Source: Phoebastria nigripes (taxonomy: Eukaryota; Chordata; Aves; Procellariiformes; Diomedeidae). Taken from it: 64,000 nucleotides of DNA. Under the pieces are notes generated by a model. The model made no database searches. It saw nothing but the letters and a program-made list of their open reading frames with translations, and was not told the origin of the DNA. This document shows, one piece after another, positions 37,046 through 48,504 of the stretch. The translations under genes were made by a program, and so were the position numbers. How positions within the stretch are numbered: position 1 is the first letter of the stretch; each line of letters opens with the position of its first letter. The stretch lies in assembly GCA_035582835.1 (NCBI GenBank), contig JAYKAV010003099.1, positions 1,884,363-1,948,362 of the forward strand, in the 5' to 3' direction.

Positions 37046-37239
37046 GCACCTTTAAGAAGAAGCTAAGACACGCTCAGCACGTCCCCAGGGCTGCGCGAGC
37101 ACTGCTGCCCTCAGGATGCTCTGCCCGGGATGAAGGCAGTGACTCTGCTGCCATTTCTCCCCTCGCACGTCTGGTGCTGGAGCTGCAGCATCGCGGCTTG
37201 AGCTGGGATGTGAGGAGGAAAGTGAATTCCCTCAAGGTG

Positions 37240-37440
37240 GATTTTAAAAGAACTGTGAACAAATAAACAAACAGACATTTCAAATGGTGAAAAAGAGGGT
37301 CACAGCTCAAAGAGCTGTGAAGCAGCCCATTCACTTTGTACAGATGTGACTGAGTGTTGATATGCAGCATAATTTCACATGCCAAACATTAAATTCACCC
37401 TTGGTTTTGTCATGAGCCTCCTCATGTGAATTTTCTGAAA
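37240..37440. promoter_or_regulatory. AT-rich island with palindrome
   Basis: Contains GAACAAATAAACAAACAG (FOX-like), the TCACAGCTC/GAGCTGTGA palindrome at 37300-37320, GTTGATATGCAGCATAATTTC and AACATTAAATTCACCC. Ends at the degenerate 11-bp tandem repeat. Confidence 0.37.
37300..37320. repeat. Perfect short inverted repeat
   Basis: A 9-bp perfect inverted repeat, TCACAGCTC and GAGCTGTGA, separated by AAA. Too short for a microRNA hairpin; it could be a dimeric protein-binding site or chance. It lies inside the AT-rich island 37240-37440. Confidence 0.85.
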
Positions 37441-37457
37441 GGCAATCAGCTGCGGAG

Positions 37458-37501
37458 GCTCGCGGTGAGCTCGCAGTGAGCTTGTGGTGAGCTCAGGGTG
37501 C
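37458..37501. repeat. 11-bp tandem repeat, four copies
   Basis: Four consecutive 11-bp units: GCTCGCGGTGA, GCTCGCAGTGA, GCTTGTGGTGA, GCTCAGGGTGC. They are degenerate but in perfect register, sitting in GC-rich sequence just after an AT-rich island. Confidence 0.9.
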
Positions 37502-37779
37502 AGGGAGTGAGCTGCTGGCTTGTCCCCACACCAGTGCGACCCCTTTGCAGGCAGCAGCCGTCCAGAGCAGGTGACTGGTTGTGATGGAAACTCTCCCTGC
37601 TCCCAAAGCAGCNATCCAGAAGGAAAACTGTGGCTTTCCTTCAAAAAAAGAGCAGGCTGATTTTTTCCAAAAGCGACTGCTCTGCCGGGGGAGCGACGGC
37701 CACGAGGGCTGAGCCGGCACCGGCATCGCTGGGAAGAGGCTGCAGCCCTCCTTAGCTGAGGATGCTGATTAAGTGCAGA

Positions 37780-38250
37780 CCTTCAGAGACCTTTTATTCT
37801 TCCCAAGCTAGTTGATTGCCATTTGCCACTGGTGATCTCTCTCTTTCTCATTTCATGACAAAAGAGTAAATTCGAGGAGGCATTTTTGGCTAGCAGCTGA
37901 CCCTGGCTATCCCCATATCAGCACCTGTCTGATTCCCTGGCTCTGTAATTGCCTGTTTAAAAGGGCTGGTATTTTTGCTAGGATTTTTAATTGGATGCTG
38001 AAACCAACCCCTGGGGAATATTTTTATTTTTGAAGCATTGGCTATTTGGTCAATACCCTTCTTGCCTGAGAAAGTCAGTGCAAGCGTGCAGCCTGACTTC
38101 TTAACGGTAGTGATTTTCCATTAGCCTTTGAAACTGAATCGGCTCCCAAGCTGGGTGGGAATTCTTTATGGACTGTGTTTCTTGATGAATCTGCATCCTG
38201 GAGCAATAAGCTAAGCTCTTCATGAAAGATCAGTTCTGTTAAGTTGCCTC
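37780..38250. promoter_or_regulatory. Long AT-rich island, candidate conserved element
   Basis: About 470 bp with moderate-to-low GC and no repeats. Includes GTTGATTGCCATTTGCCAC, GGATTTTTAATTGGATGC, GAATATTTTTATTTTTG, GGCTATTTGGTCAATACC and GGAGCAATAAGCTAAGC. Confidence 0.4.
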
Positions 38251-38589
38251 ATTCANTACTTCCCTTCCATGGGAGGGGGAAGGAGGGTGGAGGGAGGAGA
38301 GACGAAAAAGAGGGGGGAGGGCAAAGGCATTGGGAAAATAATCTGGAGTTCTCAAAACTTTCCCATGGATCTGCTTTGTAAATCAAAAAGTTCGTATTTT
38401 GTTGCATCAACCTTGTTTCAGAATTTTGGCCTGCAGCAAAGCGTTGTCTTGAAAGACCTGGCGACCTCCAGATCCTTTAGTGGAAGGTATCGGGGAGCCT
38501 CTTCATCTTGCATGAGAAAGAAAAAGATTCTCCTCTGGTGCTCCAGCCATCATGGAGCATTACCGCCAGCTCATTGCCTGCACAGCACA

Positions 38590-38880
38590 TCCCCAGCTTA
38601 AAAATGGGTTTCTTTCACATGAAAATCCATGCTAGCTGCTGGAAAATAACACCAGATGAAGCATATACACTGAGCACATTGTTATTAGCCCAAATGGTTT
38701 GGCTTGCTTTCTTGCTTTCTATTTTTTTTATTCATGCTGTCNGCAAGCAAAACCAACCAGCTCCATTATGTATAATTTATTCTGGATTAGATCAAAAGAA
38801 CAGTTTACAGGGTAGGTTTGGGTATTATTATTATTTTTTTTAGCTTTTTCCATTTTTTATAAATATATATTTATTCTCAC
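38590..38880. promoter_or_regulatory. AT-rich island, candidate conserved element
   Basis: Contains GAAAATAACACCAGATGAAG, CACATTGTTATTAGCCC (SOX-like ATTGTT next to TTATTAG), ATTATGTATAATTTATTC and a terminal ATT-rich/poly-T segment. Together with 37240-38250 it forms the densest run of islands in the window. Confidence 0.4.
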
Positions 38881-41079
38881 CCCCGCTTCTCCACACTCCC
38901 CATTGCCTTTCCTCATGAGCAAACTATAAATTATTCACCAGCCCATACAAGACAAGAGCTCCTCAGGACTGGAAATCAAATCAGCCCCAGCCCCGGCAGC
39001 GGCACAGGGTGGGAGCCTGGTGTTTTCGGGGAGCGGGAGGCAGATGTGGGCANGTGCCGGGATGCGGGGAGGCAGCACCCAAGCAGGTGCTGTGGAAAGG
39101 CTCCCCTGGGAGCAGGTTGGCCCCATGGGGGTCTCGGGGCTGTGCCCTGGGACTCTGCGCTTTGCAAGGCANCCGGAGCCTCCCTGTCCCTCACCCTGCA
39201 GCGCTGCGGGGGCCGGCTGGGACCAGGATGTCCCTTTTATAACTGTCTTTGCATCAGAAAATTGGGGGGCTTTTTGGGAGTAGGGTCCCTGGCTGGCAGC
39301 ATGGGCAGGNTGCAGAGATGCAGCTCCCATCAGCGTGGGGGATCTCAGCCCCCCAGTAATGCCACCTTCGTGGGGACAGGNGACACACCGGGAGCAGAGA
39401 GCATCAATCCTACACGGGCTTTTGGTAAAAGCAAGGACTTAAAACCTAACCCTGCCTCCGGCTGCCAGAGGTGTCCTTTGCAACCCCAGACATGCTTTGC
39501 CGGGGGCTTTGAAAAGGCACAGAGCTCTCTGCATAGCTTGGGTCTGCCTCCTCCCTCTGCCTCCCGTTATTCCCTGCAAAAGGGGGTGATAGACATCTCC
39601 CGGATTCGCTGTCAGAGGAGAGATTGGAATCCACCCCCACGTCCAGGCTCTGCCTTGCTGAGCCGCACCCAGGCAGGTCGGCAGTGCCACTGGGAAGCCA
39701 CAGCCAACCTACCTTGCTTAGCATAAAGCACAGCACCTCTGGGGTCCTGAAACCTAAAACATTTGTTCTTGTAGCTGATACAGGCCATTTATTACACTGC
39801 AAAGTCATTTTTAAAGCCCAGCAGAACGGTGTGCTCTGGGAATGGGGCTTCTGAGCAGCCGACAGCTTGCCGGTGCTGTAAAAAGCTAATGCTAATTTAG
39901 CAGGAAGCTGATCTAGGGAAGCATCTGCTTGCCTAAACTATTATAATCTCCCAGGCACCGCNGTATGATGCTTAAGAATTACTCACCCAGACAAGGCTTC
40001 CTGCGAGGGGTTGGGGGTGGTGCAGGGACACCCGGCCCCTGCGTGGCTGCAGGCACTGGGGGATGTCCGGGAGCCGCTGTCCCAGCACCGTGGGTGCCCC
40101 AGCCAGGTGCCGCGGCCAGAGCACCCACGGGGGGACTTATCACCTGGATCCCCTAAGGGACCCCTTTCCCGGGTGTCATTCATGGGAACTGCTGCCTGCC
40201 AAGGGTTCACCTTGCAGGGGTGGACACAGACCGCTGCGTGCCGTTCAGGCTCTGTGCTTCGGAGGCTGCAGACTTTGGCAGGGGTGTGATCTGCCTGGCC
40301 ACCGTCCTCGGGAAAGTGCAGCCCCAGGTCCATGGTGCAGGTAGCACNGGAAGGAGAGGGTGATGCACCCACTGGGATGCCCATGTGGGGCTTGGGGTGC
40401 ACTGTGTTGAGCTAGGGGTGCACCATGTTGCTCCATCCATCCTCATTTGGGGAGCAGCACTGGCCCCAGGATTGCCCCTCTCCTGTTATCTCTCCCCGGA
40501 GCAGCGACCTCCCAGCCGCTGTCCTCCCCCAGCCGAAGCACGAGCCGCTCATCTGAGCTTTAGGTGGGTCTGAGCTCAGTCTGGGGGAGGATTTGTCAAA
40601 TTCATGAGTCGTGCTCCCTCATTGAGCAGTCAAAGGTGGCCAGTGGATCCCGCCTCATCTGCTTTTCCTTCTAATGGTTTTATTGTAAATCTCTTCTCCT
40701 ACGGCTGGGGGAGATGTGCTGTGACACTCCTTAGCTGGATGGAGATTTAAAAAGCATCCAAGCGGGACACAGCCAGGAAACACTTAAAAATTCTGCCCAC
40801 GAAGTTATGCTTCCCCAGAGGGAGTAAAGCTGGCTGGGGCAGAGAGATGGTGACTTTTGGGCTGCCCTGGGGAGGGACCCCAGTAACCCCCGGGACTGAG
40901 CCGTATGGGGAGGTCTCCGCAGCTCCTCACCGCTCCTTTGGCCCACCGCAGCCCCCTGCCTCCCCTCCCATGGAAAGGATCAGGCCCTTTCCCTGCCCCT
41001 GAGATGTGTGTGCACGTGTACAGATCCGGACCCATCGCGCAGGCATCCCCTGGACAGCACAGCTCCCCCGCAACGGCTG
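38881..41079. other. Gene-free GC-rich spacer
   Basis: GC-rich, with six ambiguous bases between 39053 and 40349, the densest cluster in the window. The 226-codon frame at 39046-39726 crosses several of them and has no domain. No repeat recognised. Confidence 0.6.
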
Positions 41080-41225
41080 TAATCAGAGATTTAAAGCCAG
41101 CCAGACCCCTTATTTAAAGGTTGATCCACAGCGAAACCAGGAAAGACTTTCTTATACAGATGTGAAATAGGCCTGGATTAGTTATAATCAGTGAACTGAT
41201 GCATTTCTTCTAATTTAGGTCAAGC
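41080..41225. promoter_or_regulatory. Short AT-rich island
   Basis: Contains GCTGTAATCAGAGATTTAAAG, GGATTAGTTATAATCAGTG and TTCTTCTAATTTAGG. Non-repetitive; GC-rich on both sides. Confidence 0.35.
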
Positions 41226-41639
41226 CACAGACCTGCCGGCTTGGAGCAGGCTGTGAGTGTTTCCCATTGCAGGAGGGCTGGGATGGGGTTTCCCACAGCC
41301 GCATCCCTGTTGCTGGAGGGAGCCAGAATCCCCCTCTGGCCACCTTCCCGACGAGCCCATCAGTTTGGACCAGCCCCAGCAGTGCCACCGCAAACCAGCT
41401 GTCCCTAAGATTAGTAAATGGCTCTTGTCCCTTCCAGAGCTGCAAATACGAGCAGATAGGGACGATTCCCACACTGGCTTTGCAAGCTCTGTACAGGCCA
41501 GGCAGCCCGGCAGCCCCAACACACGCTCATTTTCAGGATCAAAAATGGGTCAGGATACGGCAGAAACATCTGCCATTGATCTATGCATCACGACAGAGCC
41601 AGCAAATAATTGTCTCTTTGAAAATCCATTATCACCTCC

Positions 41640-41790
41640 ACCTTCTTTTTAGCTAGAAGCTTTCAGAGCTGACAAGGGCTGTGCTTTGAGTGCGGATGGT
41701 AAATATAACACCATATGGCCGAGGTATTATTTGGCTCCTAATGAAATGCCATTTTTATGCATATGCATTAATAACTCCTGCATCTTTGGG
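41640..41790. promoter_or_regulatory. AT-rich island carrying the MORE palindrome
   Basis: Holds two perfect palindromes (CCATATGG at 41711 and ATGCATATGCAT at 41757), plus GAGGTATTATTTGGC, CCTAATGAAATGCC and CATTAATAACTCC. It ends at a G-run/(GT)n microsatellite. Confidence 0.45.
41757..41768. promoter_or_regulatory. MORE-type POU dimer site (ATGCATATGCAT)
   Basis: A perfect 12-bp palindrome identical to the More-palindromic Oct-factor Recognition Element, the sequence on which POU proteins such as Oct1, Oct4 and Oct6 bind as dimers. Immediately downstream is TTAATAA, and 39 bp upstream is the palindrome CCATATGG (41711-41718). Sequence identity is direct; function is inferred from the known motif. 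Confidence 0.6.
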
Positions 41791-41813
41791 GGGGGGTGTG
41801 TGTGTGTATGTGC
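41788..41813. repeat. G-run plus (GT)n
   Basis: Nine G residues followed by about six GT dinucleotides. It marks the GC-rich boundary of the AT-rich island at 41640-41790. Confidence 0.9.
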
Positions 41814-42599
41814 AGGGCTTGCTTATTTAACATCCTTCTTTTCCAGGACACCTTGCCTGGGTCCAGCATGAGTGGTTTGTGCCAGACACCTTAGCTAAAA
41901 AGTTTTAAGGGAGTTTTAAAGTGACAACCAAGTGTCTGAGCCCAGGTAAGACCTGTAGGAGATGCTTGATTTTTGCAGAGCCCCAGCGCACNCCGACAGC
42001 GGGATGCTCCTGGCAAACTGCTGCGGGGCTCGATGGCACTGGAGGCAGTGCCTTCGCTGAGCCAGCCCCAGGCGCGCGGAGGGAACTATTTACTTTCTTT
42101 TAATCTCTGCTCTTCTGTGCTTTCCCATCTTTGAACACAGGTTGTTTTGCCAATGCATCTGCTGGCTGTTTGGGCAGATCCTCCCTCGGGAGGAGGCGGG
42201 TTGGGAGCACGCGCAGAAAGCGGGGAGGCATTGGGGACACAGGAGCCCCCATGCCAGCATTGCCGGGGGGACAGGGGACCCCGCAACCTGCGCGGGGACA
42301 TCGCGAGCCCTCTCCTCTCCAGACCTGCCCTTGCCTCCCCCTCTCCCCTCTTCTGCAACACCATTTATTCTTGCAAAAATTGCTTTCTTCTCACCGAAAT
42401 ACAAGAGCAGCCCTTCTTGGCGGCAGGGGGAGGAAGGCTTTTCTGGGGGAGACAGGATACAACTGTCACAGCCCGGGCTCCTGCTGACTTTTTCAGGAGC
42501 CCATCGTTCACCCGAGGCACCGCTGGCTCGCCCTGGGCTCATCACCTGCCTCTGCCCTCACCGCACCCTCCCTCCCCCTTTATTCCCGAAAATCCCATT

Positions 42600-42800
42600 G
42601 ACTGAAACATCCTAAAAACCTCATTGAAAGGTGAAAATTGTCTCGTTGACAGGTGCTGTGCAAATTACCCTGCGATTTATTGCCGCAGCAGGGGAAGGCT
42701 TTAGGAAGACGCCTGAACATTTCTGAAGTGTAGGGTTTAATGTGATTGGATTTACAATGACTTTTTGATCGTTTGCTCTATAACTCTTTACAGACTTGGG
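42600..42800. promoter_or_regulatory. AT-rich island, candidate conserved element
   Basis: Contains AAAATTGTCTCGTTGACAGG, GCAAATTACCCTGCGATTTA, GTTTAATGTGATTGG and TTTTTGATCGTTTGCTC. Several CpGs are retained in AT-rich context. Confidence 0.4.
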
Positions 42801-43429
42801 GGCCATCTCTCTCCCTCCCTTGCTGTAGATGGAAATTTCACCATTTTTAGTGGGCGGATGAAGCATGGCAGTGGGCTGAGGCTGCAAGGGTAGCAGAGCA
42901 GGCATGTGGGGCTCAGGCTCCTGGGGGGTTTGTAGAGCAGCTCCCCTCTTTCCGCCTCTGTTTTCCTCTTTACTGGATGATCCGCTCTGCAAAAGTCCCG
43001 TTTTTTCCCTAACCTTGCACCTGGCTTGGAGGGAGCCTTGCATCTCCTACCCTCCAGCCCCAAGGCAATGCTAACAACCTGCTGCTGGCCATAATTCAAG
43101 TGGCTCAAAAAGCATTCCAGAAAGATTATTGCCCTGCTCTAAGACAGGAAAATGTGGCAGAGCCCTCTCAGACCCATTTCCACCCTGGAGCAAGAGATGT
43201 GCAGCAGCAGACGGCTTTGGGCTGGCTGCCCAGGGCTGGGGCTGCAGGGAGCACGCCTGGCCCCAAGCCCTCCTGCCTCCAAGAAATCACTGCAAACCTG
43301 GAGCCAGCAGTCAGGTTAGTTTTCCTGAAACACCTTAATTTTAATTGCACTTTGTTGTAGTCCCCTGCCGAGCCCCTGGACCACCGGCCCGTCTCTGGAG
43401 GGAGCAGACAGGACCCGCTCGTGCTTTGC

Positions 43430-43710
43430 AGTGTGCAGAGCTGCTGTATTTATTAGCATCATTTCGAGAGCGCTCGCTTGGTGGCATTTGGTGCCTGAGT
43501 TGTGTGGCTGCCCAACAGTAATTAANGGGGCCCCTTTTACCCCTGAGCTCTGCATTAGTGGACTATCAATTATTGAAGCCGAGTTGTACGTTTCTGAGCT
43601 CGTGAATAACCAAAGGGACTGCTGAGAGTCCAGAAGTGGCTGTCATCTTAGGTATTTATTAAATGTAATTTAGCGGCTGTGCCTGCTTGTTAATGGAATC
43701 ACAGCAACGC
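43430..43710. promoter_or_regulatory. AT-rich island, candidate conserved element
   Basis: Contains TGTATTTATTAGCATCATTT, AACAGTAATTAA, GGACTATCAATTATTGAAG, GGTATTTATTAAATGTAATT and CTTGTTAATGG. Two copies of GTATTTATTA, at about 43444 and 43653, bracket the element. One ambiguous base at 43526. Confidence 0.43.
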
Positions 43711-46069
43711 CGCCGGATCGGAGCGGCACCTGTGCGTGAGCTGCCCCAGCGTGTGAGCAGGATCAGGCCCTCCGGGAGGCTGTAGAGACAAGCACTGGCC
43801 TCAGCCTGCATCCCTCACTGCGCTGCGGATAACCGGAGGCTGCCCAAACCTGATTGCGGTGCTCTCAGGCAGCTTCTTGCGAGGGCTGGGAGCGGGCAGG
43901 TAGCACAGCCTGGCAGGAGGCATCCAGAAACACTTCCAAAACTGCTCGGCTGTGCACTGCTGTCCTGCGTGGGACACCCCAAAGCTGCCCCCATCATCTG
44001 GGCTCCCTCAGTCCCCATCAGCAATTCAGCCTTTTGCTCCAGAAAGCAACCCCTTGGGCAAATTACTCACCTAGAGATCATCATTATTATTCCTGCTACT
44101 CTCTCACTTCCCATCTCCCTGTCTTCCCTCGCCAATGCATTATTCCTTGTTACACTCTTCTGAATAATTCCTCTCTCTTTTGATCACTGCAGTTCCTTGG
44201 AGAGGGTTGTAACGAGAGCGACCACCGAGGGCAAATTTACCATAAACTTTCTGAACTTCTGGGTAAATGTAAGGTGCGCTGGAAGAGCAGCTGAGCTGGG
44301 AGGGGGCTGCAGGGCAAGCAGAGCTGCCTTCAGCCTGGCAGGCTCGGGGAGCGCTGCAAGGATGCTGCCGGCGCCAGGCTGTGAGCAGGGTCTCAGGACG
44401 GCAGGTCCCACCAGCACCACGGTCTCCTACCAGTGCCCAAACCTGCGGGGCTGAAATGTGCTTTGGAAAAGCTGAAATTCCTCCATCCTCCCTGCGGTGA
44501 AGCCCTGAAGCTAAAGGGGGTTTTGCAGCTGAGAGCAAGACTTCATCGGTCCAGAAAACTGCTGGTACCCAGGGTATCAGGGGGACTCCCAGGAGAGGTT
44601 TGCTGCACTTGCTCCCCTCTGCTCCGTGTAAACACGTGCAGTGACACAGAGCAAAGCCGGGAGCCCCGCGGGGCAGAGCCAGCATCCCGCCGGGACGCTG
44701 GAGCCCCGGGAGCTGAGATTGCACTTGGAGCACAGGAACATTTTGGCTGCACCGTGCTCTCCCCATGTGTCTTCCTTCCGTTCGGCCTTTGCATCTGTTA
44801 CACAGCTGATTAAATCACTCCAGCAAAGTGCCTGTGTCTGCAGGAACGCGTGTGGGCTTGAGCAGAGGAGGGATTGAAAACAAAAAGAAATGGATCTTTT
44901 CTGAGTAATTTTTTTTTTTGGTGAGAGATGTTGGGGTTTCTAATGAAAAAAAAAAAAGAGTGTTTTTCTGTCTTTCTGCGAGAAGAAGCTGCCTTTCTGA
45001 TTCTTCCCACTGCTGAAATCAATTGCCAAAACGGGATGTTTGCAGCTGGGGCTCTGGGCAAAATCCAACAAATTCTTTTAAAACAAACAAACAAACAAAC
45101 AAACAATGGAGTTTTTTGTGTCTGTGTGTAGAAACACATCTCAGGGCTGGAGGAGGTTTGGGAGAGGCTTTACTCCTCCTGTTGCACATACCGTCGTCTT
45201 TATCTCGCTGTGGCTGCCCAGAGGGGTTTGATCACAGCTGGGAGCCTGTAAGCCGCCTGTAATCTAGTAATATTCATAAATGACTGTGCATGTTCCAGCG
45301 CCTTTGTCCAATCCCTTTTTATCCTGGGCCTTGGGCATTAGCAGTGGAGCTGTAAATCATCTCTGGCTCCGTCCCCAGTGGGCTGGTCCCTGGCTTGGGC
45401 ACGGCCACCAGGCTGGGGGACATGAGGGGCAGCTCGCAGGCAGGCACGGGCAGGCGGTGGGTACCTGCCNGGGCGATGCTGGCAGGGCATGTTGGACCGT
45501 TATCCCACTCATTGCAGGCAATGCCACAGGGCTTCTAATTCCCCCTGTACCGGGGCCAGGAACAAGCAGATGGGACCTGTCCGCAAGGCTCTTTCGGAGG
45601 TTTGGTTGCTTTGCAAAGTAAAACCCCTCCCAGGCAGGAGGCTGGGGCAAGGCTCGGTGAGACCCAGCTGTGTGTTCTCCCTCTGTCCCCAGCCCGTGGC
45701 CGGGGAGGGAATATCGCATCCACCCATCCCCAGCCCTGCACCACCACCGGCGATGAGCTGGCCAAGCCCCTTCAACCCCAAGGCGGGAGCAAACATAACC
45801 AGGTACCCCTCAATGGAGCTGTGCCACAGCATCCTTAGCAGCCTCCACAACTCTTTCCTGGCAACTCTAAAGACAACAACATTTCTTGGAGTTGCAGAGC
45901 CCATATCCCTAAATCCCACCCAGGCTGGTGAACCCCGCCTTAGGCTGGGCTGGGAGCCTGGATGGTGCTTCCCCACGGCAGTGCCGCTTCCCGGGGAGTT
46001 CTGCTCCCAGCAAAGACACNGCAGCGCCGTAACTGCAAATCATTTTTGTAATGCTCTCACTGTAAACGC
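43711..46069. other. Gene-free region
   Basis: GC-rich spacer with an A/T homopolymer and (AAAC)n segment at 44911-45107. A 208-codon minus-strand frame (44140-44766) and a 195-codon plus frame (45489-46076) lack domain signals. Confidence 0.6.
45080..45107. repeat. (AAAC)n microsatellite
   Basis: Seven near-perfect AAAC units on the plus strand, at the AT-rich end of a segment with several poly-A and poly-T runs (44911-44956). Confidence 0.95.
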
Positions 46070-46215
46070 TACTTAAGATGTCATCAATGATTGATATATT
46101 TGCTAATTGAGACTTCCACTTGGCTTGATAGCTGGAGTGCTTTATTTCTTTTATTATTTTATGTTACTTTATGACTGACATATTTGTGGCAGTACTTCTT
46201 TAATCTTCATTAAGA
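46070..46215. promoter_or_regulatory. AT-rich island, candidate conserved element
   Basis: Contains CATCAATGATTGATATATTT, GCTAATTGAGACTTCC, TTTATTATTTTATG and TTTAATCTTCATTAAG. ATCAATGATTGAT is a near-perfect PBX/HOX-type palindrome (ATCAAT/ATTGAT). Sharp GC-rich right border. Confidence 0.45.
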
Positions 46216-46409
46216 AAACGCCCCAGGAAGATGTGGTAGCATGCACCGGGAGGGGTGCCGGGGCAGGGGCAGGGTGGGACGAGTGCCGAAGCCTCTCCCT
46301 TGCACAAAGGCAGTGGGGGACGGCTCGGCTGCGGGGGCTGTGGGGGGCAGATGGGAAGGGGCTGCTCTGCGGTGCCCTTGCTGCAGGAGGACATTCACGA
46401 GAAGGGAAG

Positions 46410-46470
46410 GTCCTGCCCGTGCCTCAGTTTCCCTCCTGGTAAAGGACAGCTCAACTATTTAATGCAAAGG
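46410..46470 (+). mobile_element. Possible MIR-like relic
   Basis: GTGCCTCAGTTTCCCTCCTG followed by GTAAAGGACAGC is the recognisable MIR core block 'gtgcctcagtttcctcatctgtaaaatgg', in the plus orientation. Only the core is retained. Confidence 0.45.
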
Positions 46471-48504
46471 GGGACTGAGAGCTAATGATGACCTGCAGCA
46501 CTGCGGAAAAGCAAAACCCTGGCAAAGGCCAGCATTGGGAAGGAGAGAAATATTTAATCATTTTTACCTGGGGGGAGTTGTCTGCTCAAACATCTCATGA
46601 AATAAATAACCACTTCAGTAATGCCCAGGTGGAACAAGGGGGGAAGCTGCTGCCTCCTTCAGGTCTCAGCACGCACCGGACAAATTAGCCCACAGCTGGA
46701 AACCACAAATTTGGCTTCTGGGTTCCTAGGAGGGTGCTGCGTAGTGCCGTGTCCCAGCACCCGGACCTGCCCAGCACCCTGCAATGGTGCCACCTCGTAT
46801 GATGATGGACAGCAAATCCAGCTTATTCCGGGGCAGCGCTTTGCTTTTTCCAACACCTTTGTTCAAAAACATACGGTTGTGCCAGGAGGCAAAAAGGCTC
46901 TGCACTCACTTAAACCAACAATTAAATAATGATAATCCCCTGAATGGCATCCAGACATGCACTCCACTTCCACTTGCTGCCTTCAACGCTGCCCGTCTTG
47001 GAGGGGCACCAAGAGCCGGCTGCAACATCTGCGTTCCCTGCCCAAGAGAGCTAATCAAACCTGCAGGAAAACCAGCTCCCTGCCATGCTCACCGGGGCTG
47101 CTGGAGGAGCAGGGGATGCCTTGCATCTCATTTGCCTAAATGAATATTGGGATCCAGCTTTATTAACACTCTGAATTCAGGGGCTCGGCATGGCAGCCGC
47201 TTCGGCAGCTGTCTGCGGGCATGCCAGCGGGCCAGGGCGCAGCGTTAGTGCCCATCTGGTGACGGGAGCGGCTGCACTCGCTTGCCTTTCTGCTTGCAGA
47301 GCGAGGAAATGGGTTTGCAAATACAGGGGTATGAAATAAATAAATAAAGCGTGGCTGCCTGAGCTGTGAAGCAAAAGCAATTTTCTTTCAGCGCGGGCCC
47401 ATCTGCTGCGCTTCCAGAACACCATCTTCTCCTGCGATGAAGAAAGATGAGTCAATACGGTAGCAGTACCCAAATGGGTGACGCTGGTGAGGGTCTGTAC
47501 AAGGTGGGTGCCTTGGGGGGGGAAGCTCCTCTAGAATTCACTGTAGCATCACCTGAGAGCCATTAGGACGAGCAGCTTTTCCCATCCCCACTCCTACCCT
47601 GGGATGCTCCGCAGCCATCCAGCATCCCGCCGCCCTGCCGGGGGACACAGCCGCCTCTCTTACACCGCTGGTGGCTTTTCTCCACACAGCGGGGCCGGTA
47701 ATAAGCTATAAATGAGACATAATGAAAGCTGGCATGCCCTTTTGAGCGTCCGCTGGAGCAGCCCATCCCTGCAGCCAGCGCCTGCCTGCAGAGCCTGCCG
47801 CCGTCCCCGCGCACGGAAGTTCAAGGGCACTGGGATGAGCGGCGGGACAGCTCGCTGCCTTCTTGCTGCGCAGCTCCCGATGGTTTTCATGAGCCTTGGA
47901 AGTCCCCGCTGTGTCGAGCGCGAAGGGCGCGGAGGGTTTTGCTGTGGTTTGCTCTGCAGGGTGCCGGCCCCATGGGGGCTTGTGAGCATCCCTACATCCC
48001 CAGCTCCGGATCTGTGCNCGCTGTGGGGGTTAATAAGCAGTCCATGTCATGCTTAGAGCTACAGAGGGTCTTTCCTTGAACAAGAGGTGGGTTAATAACC
48101 AGCAAGGGAAGGGCGAGCGAGGCAGCAAGCAAACCTGCAGCGGCTGATTTACACCAGCGCCTGCCGGTCTGTGTCTGCGGCCAAATGGGGCTGTGCCCCT
48201 ACAGAGCCCATCTGGCACACTTGGGCTTGGCAAGGCAATAGCCGTTCCCTGCCCTGGGGATGGTCCTGCTTCCCAAAACCACACAGCCACCCGCTGGAGA
48301 GCAGCCCATGGAGGGACCCGTGGCTCCAGCTCGCCTGAGGGAGGATGCGTAAAACGTGCAACTTGCTTTGAAGCACAACCTCTCTCCATAAGCATCCAAC
48401 ACTTGTAACGCGTAGTGATGCTGACTGTCATCACTGCCTGATCGAATGCAACTGATAAATGGGGAGTGGGAACTTTAAGGTTTTGCAGCGCCAGGAAAGA
48501 GCAG

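Noticed and set aside
37300..37320. Short palindrome as a microRNA precursor or terminator
   Set aside because: Stem of 9 bp is far too short for a pre-miRNA, and intrinsic terminators are not relevant in a vertebrate genome.
39046..39726. 226-codon open reading frame
   Set aside because: Crosses several ambiguous bases and has no homology signal; openness reflects GC-rich composition.
44140..44766. 208-codon minus-strand open frame
   Set aside because: No domain; Ala/Ser/Pro/Gly/Leu-biased; overlapping frames on the plus strand are equally open.
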